Source of the DNA: Candidatus Handelsmanbacteria bacterium
Lineage (GTDB): Bacteria; Latescibacterota; UBA2968; UBA8231
Direction of reading: 5' to 3'
Length of the DNA: 64,000 nucleotides
Assembly (NCBI GenBank): GCA_016867395.1
Contig: VGJS01000001.1
Coordinates: 124,001-188,000 of the forward strand
Positions 50,032-58,882 of this stretch are shown here, one piece after another (position 1 is the stretch's first letter; each line of letters starts with the position of its first letter). The position numbers were made by a program, and so were the translations under genes. The notes below the pieces were generated by a model. That model made no database searches and was not told where the DNA came from. It was given only the letters and a program-made list of their open reading frames with translations.

Positions 50032-52176
50032 CTAAGTTGTAATCTCCAGGGGTTTTGCCCCTTCGGTGTTGCTACCCGCTAAATGGCGGTATCCCCCTGG
50101 GGAGGAGCCTTCGAGCAGATACAGGTACCGCCCCTCCGCGTAGGTGCAGATCTGGCCCACCGTGCGCTGGGTGGCATCAATGGCATCGTGGACCCGGAAA
50201 TGCCAGGGCTCTGGACCCAGGTTGCTCCGCCAGGCGCGGATGGCCCCGGCATTGGCCTCCCCGGCCCTTCGCAAGGCTTGGAGCCGGGAGCGCAGTACCT
50301 CCTGCTCCTTTGCGTTTGCATAAGCCCCCAGGGCGATGGCCTCGGCGACCCAAAACAGGGCCTCGGCCAGGTCGAGGTACGAGCCCACCACCCCGGTTTC
50401 GAGGGCCGGCCCCGGATCGGCCCACCCCCTGGCCAGGTCCAGCGCTCTGGCGCAGACCTGGCGTTTGCGCCCAAAGTCCTCCGGGTCGGCGAAGTAGCGG
50501 AACATGCCCTCCCCCAGCACGGGCCGGCAATGCTCCCGAACCATCTGGGCGGCCCGGCCCGAGGAATAGCAGACCGGGAACTCGGCGTCGTACAGGTCGA
50601 ATTCGAGCGGTCCCACCAGCCCGGCCCAAGCCGCGAAACCGTCGGGGTCGGGCCAGCCCTGGCGGGTGGCCCATGAGGCGGCGAACTCCTCCTCGCTGCG
50701 CCCACCGGCGTTCCAGGCCCATTCTGCCAGGGCATGGATATTAAAATCGCAGATCTCCCTGGCCAGCCCATCCCAGGCCATCATCCCGTATCCCCCCCGG
50801 TATCCCCGGCGCAGCAGTTGTCTCACGTAGTCGCGCACCCGGTGGGCCGAGGATTCTGGGAGCTTGAACTCCGGGGTGTCCACCGCGGCGTTGGCGGTGA
50901 GGGGCACGTCGTAGCTGGCCAGCCAGCGGTTTAGGCCGGCCCAGTGGTCGAACAGCGGGTTGCTAAAGAGGTCGCGCGGGGTGCAGGCCACCCTTTCCAG
51001 CTCAGTGGCGCAGCACCTTTCGATCCTCACCTCCGGGGGGGTCTCGGCCAAAATCCGGTGGTCCCCCTCGGCGGTGGTGGTGGAAAGAAAAAGCCGGATG
51101 CGCAGCGCCGGGTGCGCGGCCCTGGCCCGCTGCCAGGCCGCCACAAAGGCGCGGGCTTCGAGCACGAACTGCCCCACCGCCGTACAGGGCGCACAGCCGC
51201 ATTGGGCCGGCCTTTCGCTCAGCCAGCAGCTCACCTCAAGGGCGCCCTGGGACGCCAGATCCTCCAGCCATTCGGCCAGGATCTGGACCAGCAGGGGTTG
51301 GGAGGCGCAGGGGGCGCGGTGCTGGTTGCCCGCTTTGTGGGCCGCGTACCGCCCGGCCAGGGCCCCGTCTCCCACCCCGGCCAGTTCGGGGTAAGCGGCA
51401 AAGAGACCCCGGTCGTGGAGGAAGTTTAGGTGGACGATGTAAGGGACGTAGTTGAAGGCCCGCTGCCGGCTCTCTTTTAGCAAATCCAGGTCAATCAGGG
51501 CGTGGTTGGGCCGGCCCCGGACCACCGGCTGCAGCCGGGTGTCGGCCATCTTGCCGTAGTTGAGCTTGATCGAGGACAGCCAGGGAATCCATTCCGTGGG
51601 CTGGGGGAAATTCCACAGCCCACGCTCCTCCAAGTCCGGCCAGTCCACCACCTCCACCAGGGGGATGTGCACCTGTCCCGCGTCCAGCACCGGGCTTAGC
51701 AACTGCGCCAAGGTCAGGGCCGCGTAGTAGACCCCAGCCGGCCCGCCGCCGGCCAGCACCAGGCCCTCCTTCCCCAAAGGCTCGATGAGGTACGCCTGCT
51801 CCCGGTTGGGCAAACCCGCCAGCCTTCCCGCCCCGGCCAGCCGCCACCTCTCCACCTGCCCCTGAGCATCGGCCACCCCCAAAAGGATCTCGAATCCCGC
51901 CCCCTGGGGCCGGCACCCGGCCTGGCGCTGGAACAGGGCCTCCAACTCCGCGGCGGCCTGCCGCTCCGCCGGACCGGCCCCGGCCCGTAGGCGCAGCCCT
52001 ACCTGCGCCGGGGGCAGGACCACCTCGCCCTCGAAGCGGAGTTCGTGGGGCAAAGGCAGCACGTACCTCGACCACTGTGCGGGGGAAAACCCCATCCTCA
52101 CCACCTCCTCTGGCAAATGGGCGCGGGTCCACAAGATACCCCACTTGTCGGGGTCGGACAATTCCCGTGGCCCCAT
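50032..52176 (-). CDS. GH20-like protein (zincin-like N-terminal domain plus barrel-like region)
   Basis: 714 aa from ATG 52176 (MGPRELSDPDKWGILW); the open frame upstream is only the reverse of the lipid-kinase gene. Residues about 35-170 resemble the alpha/beta domain that precedes hexosaminidase barrels, ending AGVYYAALTLAQLLSPVLD. VEVVDWPDLEERGLWNFPQP then resembles the barrel start. I cannot find the paired Asp-Glu of family 20, and later parts (CWLSERPAQCGCAPC, AWDGLAREICDFNIHALAEW) look like the DUF4838-type or glycosidase-like proteins. No signal peptide is visible. Activity is uncertain. The SDR gene follows after 9 nt. Confidence 0.6.
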   Translation of the reverse strand: MGPRELSDPDKWGILWTRAHLPEEVVRMGFSPAQWSRYVLPLPHELRFEGEVVLPPAQVGLRLRAGAGPAERQAAAELEALFQRQAGCRPQGAGFEILLGVADAQGQVERWRLAGAGRLAGLPNREQAYLIEPLGKEGLVLAGGGPAGVYYAALTLAQLLSPVLDAGQVHIPLVEVVDWPDLEERGLWNFPQPTEWIPWLSSIKLNYGKMADTRLQPVVRGRPNHALIDLDLLKESRQRAFNYVPYIVHLNFLHDRGLFAAYPELAGVGDGALAGRYAAHKAGNQHRAPCASQPLLVQILAEWLEDLASQGALEVSCWLSERPAQCGCAPCTAVGQFVLEARAFVAAWQRARAAHPALRIRLFLSTTTAEGDHRILAETPPEVRIERCCATELERVACTPRDLFSNPLFDHWAGLNRWLASYDVPLTANAAVDTPEFKLPESSAHRVRDYVRQLLRRGYRGGYGMMAWDGLAREICDFNIHALAEWAWNAGGRSEEEFAASWATRQGWPDPDGFAAWAGLVGPLEFDLYDAEFPVCYSSGRAAQMVREHCRPVLGEGMFRYFADPEDFGRKRQVCARALDLARGWADPGPALETGVVGSYLDLAEALFWVAEAIALGAYANAKEQEVLRSRLQALRRAGEANAGAIRAWRSNLGPEPWHFRVHDAIDATQRTVGQICTYAEGRYLYLLEGSSPGGYRHLAGSNTEGAKPLEITT

Positions 52177-52180
52177 CCGC

Positions 52181-52209
52181 TTGATGCGGCCCACTCCTGT
52201 GCCTATGGT
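52181..52209 (+). promoter_or_regulatory. candidate promoter for the lipid kinase gene
   Basis: TTGATG (52181-52186), 17 bp and TATGGT (52204-52209) lie 61 bp before ATG 52271, just outside the divergent GH20-like start. Confidence 0.45.
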
Positions 52210-52270
52210 AGTGCCCCGCCTGTATGGGTGGTGATCGAGATCCGCCTCGTCAACCCCAGCCTTATAACTG

Positions 52271-53137
52271 ATGACCTGGGTGCTGATCGCCAACCCCGCG
52301 GCCGGAGGAGGCCGGGGACGCCGCCTCGCCGAGAGGGCCGCACGGGAACTAGGACCGGCAGTGGACCTGCGCCTGACCCAAGCCCCCGGCCACGCCCAGG
52401 AACTGGCCCGCCAGGCCCTCAAGGAGGGCTGCCAGCGCCTGGTGGTCCTGGGTGGGGACGGCACCCTGCACGAGGTGCTGCCGGCCCTGGCCCACACCCA
52501 GGTGCCTCTGGGCCTGCTGCCCTGTGGCACCGGCAACGACCTGGCCCGCGCCCTGGGGGTGCCGCGCAACCTGGACCAGGCCCTGGGGCTTTTGCGCCGA
52601 GGGCGCCCCTCCTCTATTGACCTGGCCAGGGCCGGGGAGGCCCTGTTCTGCACCGTGGCGGCCTTTGGCTTCGACGCCCAGATCAGCGAGGCCATGCGCC
52701 AAGGGCAGATCCCCTTCTCCGGGACCGCCGGCTATCTCTACGCCACCCTGGGCCACCTCTCCCGCTTCACCCCCCTCCAGGTGCGGTTGGAGGGGGAGTT
52801 TGGGGGCTTTGAGGGCCAGGTGCTGCTGGTGGCCACCGCCAATACCCGTTCCTACGGCGGGGGCATGAAGATCGCCCCGGCCGCCAACCCTCGGGACGGC
52901 AAACTGGAGGTGTGCATTGTGCGCGAACTGCCCCGGCGCCAGGTGCTCGCCCTACTGCCCCGGCTCTTCTGGGGGGACCACGTCCACCACCAGGCGGTGC
53001 GCATCGAGCGCACCGCCTGGCTGCGCCTCCATAGCGCCCAGCCCCAACTGCTGCACGCCGACGGCGAGCCCTTGGCCCACACCCCCCTCACCATCGAGGC
53101 CCTGCCCAGGGCCCTCCAGGTGGTACTCCCCGACTGA
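52271..53137 (+). CDS. diacylglycerol-kinase-family lipid kinase (YegS/BmrU type)
   Basis: 288 aa. It starts TWVLIANPAAGGGRGRRLAE, the common opening of this kinase family. The nucleotide motif LVVLGGDGTLHEVLPAL and GLLPCGTGNDLARALG follow, then VAAFGFDAQISEAM and the C-terminal NPRDGKLEVCIVRELP and LHADGEPLAHTPLTIEAL. It phosphorylates diacylglycerol or another lipid at the membrane. The MCE lipid-transport operon begins 84 bp downstream, which gives a lipid theme to the region. Length is normal. Confidence 0.9.
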   Translation: MTWVLIANPAAGGGRGRRLAERAARELGPAVDLRLTQAPGHAQELARQALKEGCQRLVVLGGDGTLHEVLPALAHTQVPLGLLPCGTGNDLARALGVPRNLDQALGLLRRGRPSSIDLARAGEALFCTVAAFGFDAQISEAMRQGQIPFSGTAGYLYATLGHLSRFTPLQVRLEGEFGGFEGQVLLVATANTRSYGGGMKIAPAANPRDGKLEVCIVRELPRRQVLALLPRLFWGDHVHHQAVRIERTAWLRLHSAQPQLLHADGEPLAHTPLTIEALPRALQVVLPD

Positions 53138-53145
53138 TCCCACAC

Positions 53146-53174
53146 TTGCCCTTGGTCCCGGTCTTTGGCATATT
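53146..53174 (+). promoter_or_regulatory. weak candidate promoter for the MCE operon
   Basis: TTGCCC (53146-53151), 17 bp and CATATT (53169-53174), or TATTAA two bases on, lie about 50 bp before ATG 53222. The match is weak at -10. Confidence 0.4.
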
Positions 53175-53221
53175 AAGGGCGCCGCCTGCCGGCTTCTCCT
53201 TTGCCCGGGGTTCCCCCCAAG

Positions 53222-54196
53222 ATGGCCACCCGCGCCCAGAAAATCCGCCTCGCCCTCTTCCTCCTCTTTTCCGGGGCCCTGCTAGCCGCCCTGGTCTTTC
53301 TCCTGGCCGGCCTGCAGTTCCTTGAAGAGCGGCACCGCTACACCATCGAGTTCAAGGACACCTCGGTTGGCGGGCTCAACATCGGCTCCCAGGTCAAATA
53401 CATGGGGCTGCGGGTAGGCAAGGTGGAGGAGGTCGCCATCTCGCGCGAGGATTTGACCTCCGTGCGGGTCGAGATCTCCGTCGATCCCCGACTCCTGCCC
53501 AATGCCATCCGCGCCGACACCCGCGCCAGCATGGCCAACCAGGGCATCACCGGGCTGAAGTACATCGAACTGGTGGCCGGCACCCAGTACGCGCCGGTCC
53601 TGCCGCCCGGCTCGCGCATCCAACCTAATGAGAGTTTCCTCTCCACCATCGACGAGCGCGCCGAGGTGCTGACCGCCAAGGTGGAGCAGGTGCTTAACAA
53701 CCTGATCGCGCTGACCAGCGAGCAGAACACCGCCCACCTGTCGGGGACCCTGCGCGGTGCCAGCGAGCTGATGCAAACGGCCAGCGGCATCGCCGCCGAG
53801 AACCGCCACCAATTCCAGGCCACCTTCGCCAACCTCGAGGCCACCACCCAGTCCCTGGCGGCCTCGGCGGCCAATATGCAGGCGGCCAGCGCCGAGCTGC
53901 AGCGGACCCTGGCCGGCAACGAGGTGCAGGGCGCCCTCGACAACCTGCACGCCGCCTCCACCCAGTTGCGGCAGCAGATGGAGAAACCCGTCCCCCAGCT
54001 TATCGCCAACCTGAACCTGATGACCACCTCCATGGACCGCACCTTCAACCACATCGACCAGACCGTGGTGCAGAGCCGGGACAATATCCTGCGCTCCCTC
54101 CAGGACCTGCAGGAGACCCTGCAGAACGTGCGCCAGGCCACGGACCTAGTCAAAGAGGACCCCTCAGTGCTCATCCGCGGAAGGGGAGCGAACTGA
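53222..54196 (+). CDS. MCE (MlaD-like) lipid-binding protein
   Basis: 324 aa from ATG 53222. One N-terminal transmembrane helix (LALFLLFSGALLAALVFLLAG) is followed by the MCE domain (RYTIEFKDTSVGGLNIGSQV, MGLRVGKVEEVAIS, ASMANQGITGLKYIEL). A long helical C-terminus carries repeated Ala/Gln/Asn-rich segments, likely a coiled tube or needle. MCE proteins form hexameric rings that carry lipids between membranes, bound to an MlaE-MlaF ABC transporter; both partners are encoded downstream. A GTG start 21 nt earlier is possible. The auxiliary lipoprotein gene follows after 2 nt. Confidence 0.88.
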   Translation: MATRAQKIRLALFLLFSGALLAALVFLLAGLQFLEERHRYTIEFKDTSVGGLNIGSQVKYMGLRVGKVEEVAISREDLTSVRVEISVDPRLLPNAIRADTRASMANQGITGLKYIELVAGTQYAPVLPPGSRIQPNESFLSTIDERAEVLTAKVEQVLNNLIALTSEQNTAHLSGTLRGASELMQTASGIAAENRHQFQATFANLEATTQSLAASAANMQAASAELQRTLAGNEVQGALDNLHAASTQLRQQMEKPVPQLIANLNLMTTSMDRTFNHIDQTVVQSRDNILRSLQDLQETLQNVRQATDLVKEDPSVLIRGRGAN

Positions 54197-54198
54197 AG

Positions 54199-54963
54199 AT
54201 GCGCCCCAAAGCCGCCCTCCTGCTCCTGTTGCTGGGCCTGTTCGGCTGCGGCACCCTGCTTGGCACGAAGACCGTCCGCCAGCAGCGCAAGTTTACCCTC
54301 GTCGCCCAGCCCCTGCGCCTGCCCGTCGGCCTCTCGGAGCGGCCGTATGCCTACAAGGTGCAGTTGCGCAAGGTCGAGGTCTCCCGCCTCTACGACCGCG
54401 ACCAACTGGTGTCCCGCCTCTCCCAATACGAGGTGCGCGAGGACCGTTGGAACGTCTGGGCCTCCCGCCCCAGCGACATGCTCACCGCCACCCTCCAGCG
54501 CTACCTGGCAGACGCTGGGCTCTTCGCCCAGTTCGAACGCGAGTTCCTCGACCAGCGGCCCGACTATGTCCTAGAGGTCTTGGTGGGGGCCATCGAGTGT
54601 TTCACCACCGAGGAGCACAGCGCCGCCCACCTGGCCCTTTCCTGGCGCCTGGTGGACCAGAAGGACAACAAGGTGTCCTGGTCGGGCCGCTTCGACCGCG
54701 AAGAGCCGGTGTACAGCCGCGATATCGGCGCTGCGGTGCAGGCGCTAAGCGAGATCCTCCACAATGAGTGCGAGAAAATGGTGCGAGAACTGGACCTGCG
54801 CTTTCTCAACCTGGCGCGGCAACAGCGCGGCGAGCCGCCCCTTAGCGCCGGCGAGGTGGGCGGCACCCACGGCAATGCCCCGGCCGAGGACCAGGCCGAG
54901 GCCGCCCCGTACGAGCTGCTCTACGACCCAGAAAAAATGATCGCCCCGGAAAACCGCCCATGA
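54199..54963 (+). CDS. ABC-type transport auxiliary lipoprotein
   Basis: 254 aa. The signal LLLLLLGLFGCGTLLG gives a lipidated cysteine about residue 17. The body resembles the PqiC/auxiliary-component family (PF03886-like): KVQLRKVEVSRLYDRDQLVS, QYEVREDRWNVWASRPSDML, and AHLALSWRLVDQKDNKVSWS. In characterised systems such lipoproteins sit at the outer membrane and meet the MCE tube. The tail is rich in Glu/Ala/Pro. It overlaps the next gene by four bases (ATGA). Confidence 0.82.
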   Translation: MRPKAALLLLLLGLFGCGTLLGTKTVRQQRKFTLVAQPLRLPVGLSERPYAYKVQLRKVEVSRLYDRDQLVSRLSQYEVREDRWNVWASRPSDMLTATLQRYLADAGLFAQFEREFLDQRPDYVLEVLVGAIECFTTEEHSAAHLALSWRLVDQKDNKVSWSGRFDREEPVYSRDIGAAVQALSEILHNECEKMVRELDLRFLNLARQQRGEPPLSAGEVGGTHGNAPAEDQAEAAPYELLYDPEKMIAPENRP

Positions 54964-56510
54964 CCTTCGCCCTCCTCTGCGCCCTCCTGCTGGGGCTGAC
55001 CCTGCCGGCCCTGGCCCAGGAAAATACCTGGATCTCCCCGCCCGCCCGGGTGCAGTGGCAGCGAGACCCCACCCGCCTCCCCCCCGGCAAGGGGCTCCTC
55101 TTCGTGCCGGCCATGACCTCCTCGCGCAACGAGCCCCGATACAAGGTCTTCTACGAGGATCGGCAGGTCGTCTCGGCTCCCACCGGCACCGGGGTGCTGC
55201 TGGCCCCCGGCACCTACCAGGTGCTGATCGGCTCGGGCACCGAGACCCAGATGATCCGCAAGACCGTCAAGATCGCCGAGGGCCACACCGCCCTGCTCGA
55301 GGTGGACTGGGCCGGCCTGGTGATCAACGTCATCGACGAGAGCCGCACCGCGGTCAAAGAATCCTACGAGATTTTCGAAGATCGTTACCAGCAGAACTAC
55401 GGGGTGGGCTTCGGCATCGAGGAGGAGCGGGGCGAGGCGGTAAAGACCTGGCTGCTGCAGCCGGGCAACTACACCCTGGTTCAGGTGGGGGACAACATCG
55501 CCACCACCCGGAAGTTCAGCGTCGAACTCTCCCCCGGTGAGTTGTTGCAGCGCAACCTGGTGGTCAAGGACAACGCTTTCGTCGGCTTCCACCAGCCCAG
55601 CATCCTGCTGGGAAGGGCGCAGGAGACCCGCAAGCTAAAGACCCAGTGGATTCTCAGCGGCTCGCCCCAGTTCACCAGCGCCAAGAATACCTCCCAGGAC
55701 CTGAACAGCGTCTCTCTCTCAGTGCAGGCCTTCAACCGCACCACCTACAACAGCTCCCGCCACTATGCAACCCTGCGGATAATCGCCGAGGAGGGAGCTA
55801 CCCGGGAGGGGCACGACTCCTTCCGCAAGTCGGTGGACCGCCTCGAACTGCGCGCCACCTACATCCGCCGCCTCTCTCGCCGCCTCGGCCCGTACGTGCG
55901 CGGGGTGGTCCACACCAAACTCTTCACCACCGACCTGCGCTTCGAGACCCCGCGCGATTTCTACAAGATCCGCGCCTCCGGGGCCGTGGACACCCTGGCA
56001 GGGGTCCGCGAGGTCTCCCTGGACCCACCCTTCTACCCGCTGCAACTGCGCCAGGGGGTGGGCATCAACTCCCAGCTTTTCCGCAGCTTCCCCCTCAACA
56101 CGGACCTGCGCTTCGGCTGGGGTGCCCGCCAGACCTACGTGTCGGATGCCTACCAGTTGCAGGGCGACCCACGCACCGCCACCAGCGCCACGGAGCTGCG
56201 CCAGGCCAACAGCACCGGCTTCGAGGCCCTGCTGATCACCGACGCCCGCCTGGGCAGGTACATCAGCCTGGACTCGGAGTTCGACATCCTCTTACCTCAA
56301 AGCTCGGTGGCCTCCTGGGTCTTCAGTTGGGAGAACCGCTGGCGCATCATCCTCACCAGCTTCGTCAACGTCGACGTGGTCATGAACCTCAACCGACCCG
56401 AGCCCTCGCAGCGCAAGAAAACCGCCGCCGGCGTCGAGACCTCCTATCTGGGACTCAAGGGTCTGGAAATACGGCAGCAGCTGTTGCTGCGCCTCTCCTA
56501 CATCCTTTAG
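54960..56510 (+). CDS. candidate outer-membrane beta-barrel of the MCE system
   Basis: 516 aa. After a signal peptide (FALLCALLLGLTLPALAQE), residues about 30-230 form beta-rich repeats like PEGA or carboxypeptidase-regulatory domains (LLFVPAMTSSRNEPRYKVFY, GVLLAPGTYQVLIGSG, LVINVIDESRTAVKESYEI). The last 300 residues alternate charged and hydrophobic as in barrels (VDRLELRATYIRRLSRRLGP, DLRFGWGARQTYVSDAYQL), ending LLLRLSYIL. I know no named family. Its position between the lipoprotein and MlaE, with overlapping starts, makes it a likely outer-membrane end of this lipid-transport line (inference). Confidence 0.62.
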   Translation: MTFALLCALLLGLTLPALAQENTWISPPARVQWQRDPTRLPPGKGLLFVPAMTSSRNEPRYKVFYEDRQVVSAPTGTGVLLAPGTYQVLIGSGTETQMIRKTVKIAEGHTALLEVDWAGLVINVIDESRTAVKESYEIFEDRYQQNYGVGFGIEEERGEAVKTWLLQPGNYTLVQVGDNIATTRKFSVELSPGELLQRNLVVKDNAFVGFHQPSILLGRAQETRKLKTQWILSGSPQFTSAKNTSQDLNSVSLSVQAFNRTTYNSSRHYATLRIIAEEGATREGHDSFRKSVDRLELRATYIRRLSRRLGPYVRGVVHTKLFTTDLRFETPRDFYKIRASGAVDTLAGVREVSLDPPFYPLQLRQGVGINSQLFRSFPLNTDLRFGWGARQTYVSDAYQLQGDPRTATSATELRQANSTGFEALLITDARLGRYISLDSEFDILLPQSSVASWVFSWENRWRIILTSFVNVDVVMNLNRPEPSQRKKTAAGVETSYLGLKGLEIRQQLLLRLSYIL

Positions 56511-56514
56511 GTCC

Positions 56515-57603
56515 ATGGTCCGCGGCGACGCAGAGGGGCTGCACCTCGACGGCGAGCTGACCCTCGATACCCTGGCCGAGACCCGCCTCGAGTTGCGCCA
56601 GCATCTGGACGAGGGGAGCGAGGGACCGTTGCGACTCTGGCTGCGGGGACTGACCGGCCTGGACCTGGCCGGAGCTCTGTATCTGAGGGCCTTGCCCAGC
56701 GAGGCCGCGGCCCTGGGGGTCAAACTGTCCCTGCAGGGCCTGCCCCCCCGCTTCGCTGAGCTGGCCGCCCTGGCCCCGCCCCCGGCCGCCTCCCCGCCTC
56801 CGCCCCCCAGGACCGGTTTCCTCGAAGACCTCGGCGAGGTGGCGTACGGGTGGGGGCGCACTGCCCGCGACCTGCTCTTCACCACCTCGGACCTGGCCTG
56901 GGCAGCCTGCACCGGCCTGGTCGACCGCCGGGGCATCCGGCGGGGCAGTTTCGTCGAGCAGGCCATCGCCACCGGCTCCCAGGGTCTGCCCATCGTCGCC
57001 TTCATACTGTTCCTCATCGGGGCGGCCTCGGCCCTGCAAGCCTCGGTGCAATTGCAGAAGTTCGGCAGCAACATTTACGTGGCCAACCTGCTGGCCATCG
57101 GCATCTGCAGCGAGCTGGGCCCCCTGATGGCGGCCATTGTAGTCTCCGGCCGCAGCGGCTCGGCCATCGCCTCGGAGGTGGCGGCGATGCGCTTCACCGA
57201 GGAGGTAGAGGGCCTACGGGCCCTGGGCTTGGACCCGCTGCGCTATGTAGCCGTGCCCCGGCTCTGGGCCATGCTGCTGTGCCTCCCTCTCCTGACCATT
57301 TGCGCCGATTTCTTTGGCCTGCTGGGAGGCACCCTGGTCAGCGTCCTGGTCTTCGACCTGTCCCTCTTCACCTTCGTCGAAAGGCTGCTCGACGTGCTCA
57401 AGCTCCGCCACCTGCTCAACGGCATCGTCAAGAGCCTGACCTTCGCCTGGGCCATCACCCTGCTGGCGGTGTTCCGGGGCCTGCGCTTCCGCGGCGGAGC
57501 CGACGAGTTGGGCCGCACCACCACCGCCTCGGTGGTCCACTCCCTCTTGGCCATCATCGCCCTGGACACCTTCTGGGGCGCGGTCTTCTACCTGAAGCGA
57601 TGA
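56515..57603 (+). CDS. MlaE-family ABC permease with N-terminal STAS-like domain
   Basis: 362 aa. Residues 1-80 look like a STAS/MlaB domain (EGLHLDGELTLDTLAETRLE, GLTGLDLAGALYLRAL). A Pro-rich linker and the MlaE permease follow, with the coupling helix GSFVEQAIATGSQGLPIVAF. The conserved GICSELGPLMAAIVVSGRSG and EEVEGLRALGLDPLRYVAVP segments come next, and at the end GADELGRTTTASVVHSLL. It forms the membrane part of an MCE lipid transporter. In enterobacteria MlaB is separate; here the STAS part is fused. Its stop overlaps the start of the ATPase gene (ATGA). Confidence 0.9.
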   Translation: MVRGDAEGLHLDGELTLDTLAETRLELRQHLDEGSEGPLRLWLRGLTGLDLAGALYLRALPSEAAALGVKLSLQGLPPRFAELAALAPPPAASPPPPPRTGFLEDLGEVAYGWGRTARDLLFTTSDLAWAACTGLVDRRGIRRGSFVEQAIATGSQGLPIVAFILFLIGAASALQASVQLQKFGSNIYVANLLAIGICSELGPLMAAIVVSGRSGSAIASEVAAMRFTEEVEGLRALGLDPLRYVAVPRLWAMLLCLPLLTICADFFGLLGGTLVSVLVFDLSLFTFVERLLDVLKLRHLLNGIVKSLTFAWAITLLAVFRGLRFRGGADELGRTTTASVVHSLLAIIALDTFWGAVFYLKR

Positions 57604-58328
57604 GCAGCCCCGTCGCGGTGGAGGACCTGCACCTGGCCTACGGGGAACGCCCGGTATTGGCCGGGGTGACCCTGGAGGTGGAGGAAGGCGAGGTGGCCCT
57701 GGTCCTTGGTGGCAGCGGCTCTGGCAAGAGTTCCCTGCTCAAAGCGATCCTGGGCCTGGAGCGGCACCAGCGCGGGCAGGTGCGGCTCTTCGGACAAGAC
57801 CCGACCGCCCTGCCTGAGGAGGAGGCCGCACAACTGCGCCGGCGCTTGGGGGTGGTCTTCCAGCAGGGCGCCCTCTTCAGCTCCCTGAGCGTGGCCGAGA
57901 ACGTCGCCCTGCCCCTGCAGATGCACACCGCCCTGGACCCGGCGGGGACGGCGCAATTGGCCGCCGGCCTGCTCGAACTGGTGGGGCTTGGGCCGGCCGC
58001 TGCCCTCCTGCCTGCCCAGCTTTCCGGGGGCATGCGCAAGCGGGCGGCCCTGGCCAGGGCCCTGGCCCTTGGCCCCGAACTCCTGTGCTGCGACGAACCG
58101 GGCGCCGGCCTCGACCCGGCGGCCGGGGCCCAGGTTGACCAGTTGCTCTTGCAGCTCAACCGGCGGCTGGGCACCACCCTGCTGGTGGTCACCCACCACC
58201 TGCCCACCATCGAAAGGCTGGCCGGCCGCCTGCACCTGCTCGAAGGGGGCCGGGTGGTATTCTCCGGCACCCTGGCCCAGGCGCGGCACAGCGGGCCTGC
58301 GGGGGTGGCCGCCTTTCTCGGCCCCTGA
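57600..58328 (+). CDS. MlaF-like ABC ATPase
   Basis: 242 aa. Walker A is LGGSGSGKSSLLKAIL, the Q-loop is VVFQQGALFSSLSVAENVAL, the signature LSGGMRKRAALARALA, and Walker B LLCCDEPGAGLDP, with the switch histidine in LVVTHHLPT. The FQQGALF and LSGGMRKR sequences are characteristic of the MlaF/TtgA-type ATPases that power MCE transport. The starting ATG overlaps the MlaE stop. Dihydrofolate reductase follows after 8 nt, probably on the same transcript. Confidence 0.92.
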   Translation: MSSPVAVEDLHLAYGERPVLAGVTLEVEEGEVALVLGGSGSGKSSLLKAILGLERHQRGQVRLFGQDPTALPEEEAAQLRRRLGVVFQQGALFSSLSVAENVALPLQMHTALDPAGTAQLAAGLLELVGLGPAAALLPAQLSGGMRKRAALARALALGPELLCCDEPGAGLDPAAGAQVDQLLLQLNRRLGTTLLVVTHHLPTIERLAGRLHLLEGGRVVFSGTLAQARHSGPAGVAAFLGP

Positions 58329-58336
58329 GCCGGGCC

Positions 58337-58819
58337 GTGAAGCTGATCCTCATCGCCGCCCTTAACCCCCACCGGCTCATCGGCCGCCAGGGCCGCCTGC
58401 CCTGGCACTATACGGCCGACATGCGGCACTTCCGGCAGCACACCCTGGGCCACCCCATCCTGGCCGGCCGCAACACCTACGAGTCTTTCCCCAAACGCCC
58501 CCTGCCAGGACGGCCGAACCTCGTCCTCAGCCGCGACCCCGCCTATCCGGTGCCGGAGGGGGTGTACCTGTGCCAAACCCTGGTGGAGGGGCTGGAACAG
58601 GGCCGCCGGCTGGCCACCGGCAAGCTCTTTGTGGTGGGCGGGGCCCAGCTCTACGCCCTGACCCTGCCCCTGGCCGACGAACTGCTGTTGACCTGGGTGC
58701 CCGACCAGGCGGAGGGGGATACCTACTTTCCGGCCTGGAGGGAGGAGGAGTGGGAGGAGGCCGAGAGCCGCAGCGAGGGGCCACTGCGCTTTGTCACCTA
58801 CTGCCGCCGCACCCCCTGA
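58337..58819 (+). CDS. folA: dihydrofolate reductase
   Basis: 160 aa from GTG 58337. It begins LILIAALNPHRLIGRQGRLP, with WHYTADMRHFRQHTLGHPIL and the NADPH motif AGRNTYESFPKRPLPGRPN. LFVVGGAQLYALTLPLAD and the C-terminal ADELLLTWVPDQAEGDTYFP follow. It reduces dihydrofolate to tetrahydrofolate in the cytoplasm. The usual catalytic Asp/Glu after the WH.. helix appears as the Asp of TADMRHF. It is the last gene of the MCE operon by position, likely coincidental co-transcription. No thyA is in the window. Confidence 0.9.
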   Translation: MKLILIAALNPHRLIGRQGRLPWHYTADMRHFRQHTLGHPILAGRNTYESFPKRPLPGRPNLVLSRDPAYPVPEGVYLCQTLVEGLEQGRRLATGKLFVVGGAQLYALTLPLADELLLTWVPDQAEGDTYFPAWREEEWEEAESRSEGPLRFVTYCRRTP

Positions 58820-58822
58820 AAA

Positions 58823-58851
58823 CTGGCGCGAACCAGCTGGGGGCCTATCTT
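58823..58851 (+). promoter_or_regulatory. sigma-70-type promoter for the aminotransferase gene
   Basis: CTGGCG (58823-58828), 17 bp and TATCTT (58846-58851) lie 31 bp before ATG 58883. Confidence 0.5.
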
Positions 58852-58882
58852 TTCCGCTGGACCCTTGTGCGAGAGGACGACG

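Noticed and set aside
50032-52695. 887-aa minus-strand frame as one protein
   Set aside because: The first 173 codons lie opposite the lipid kinase gene and look like low-complexity shadow.
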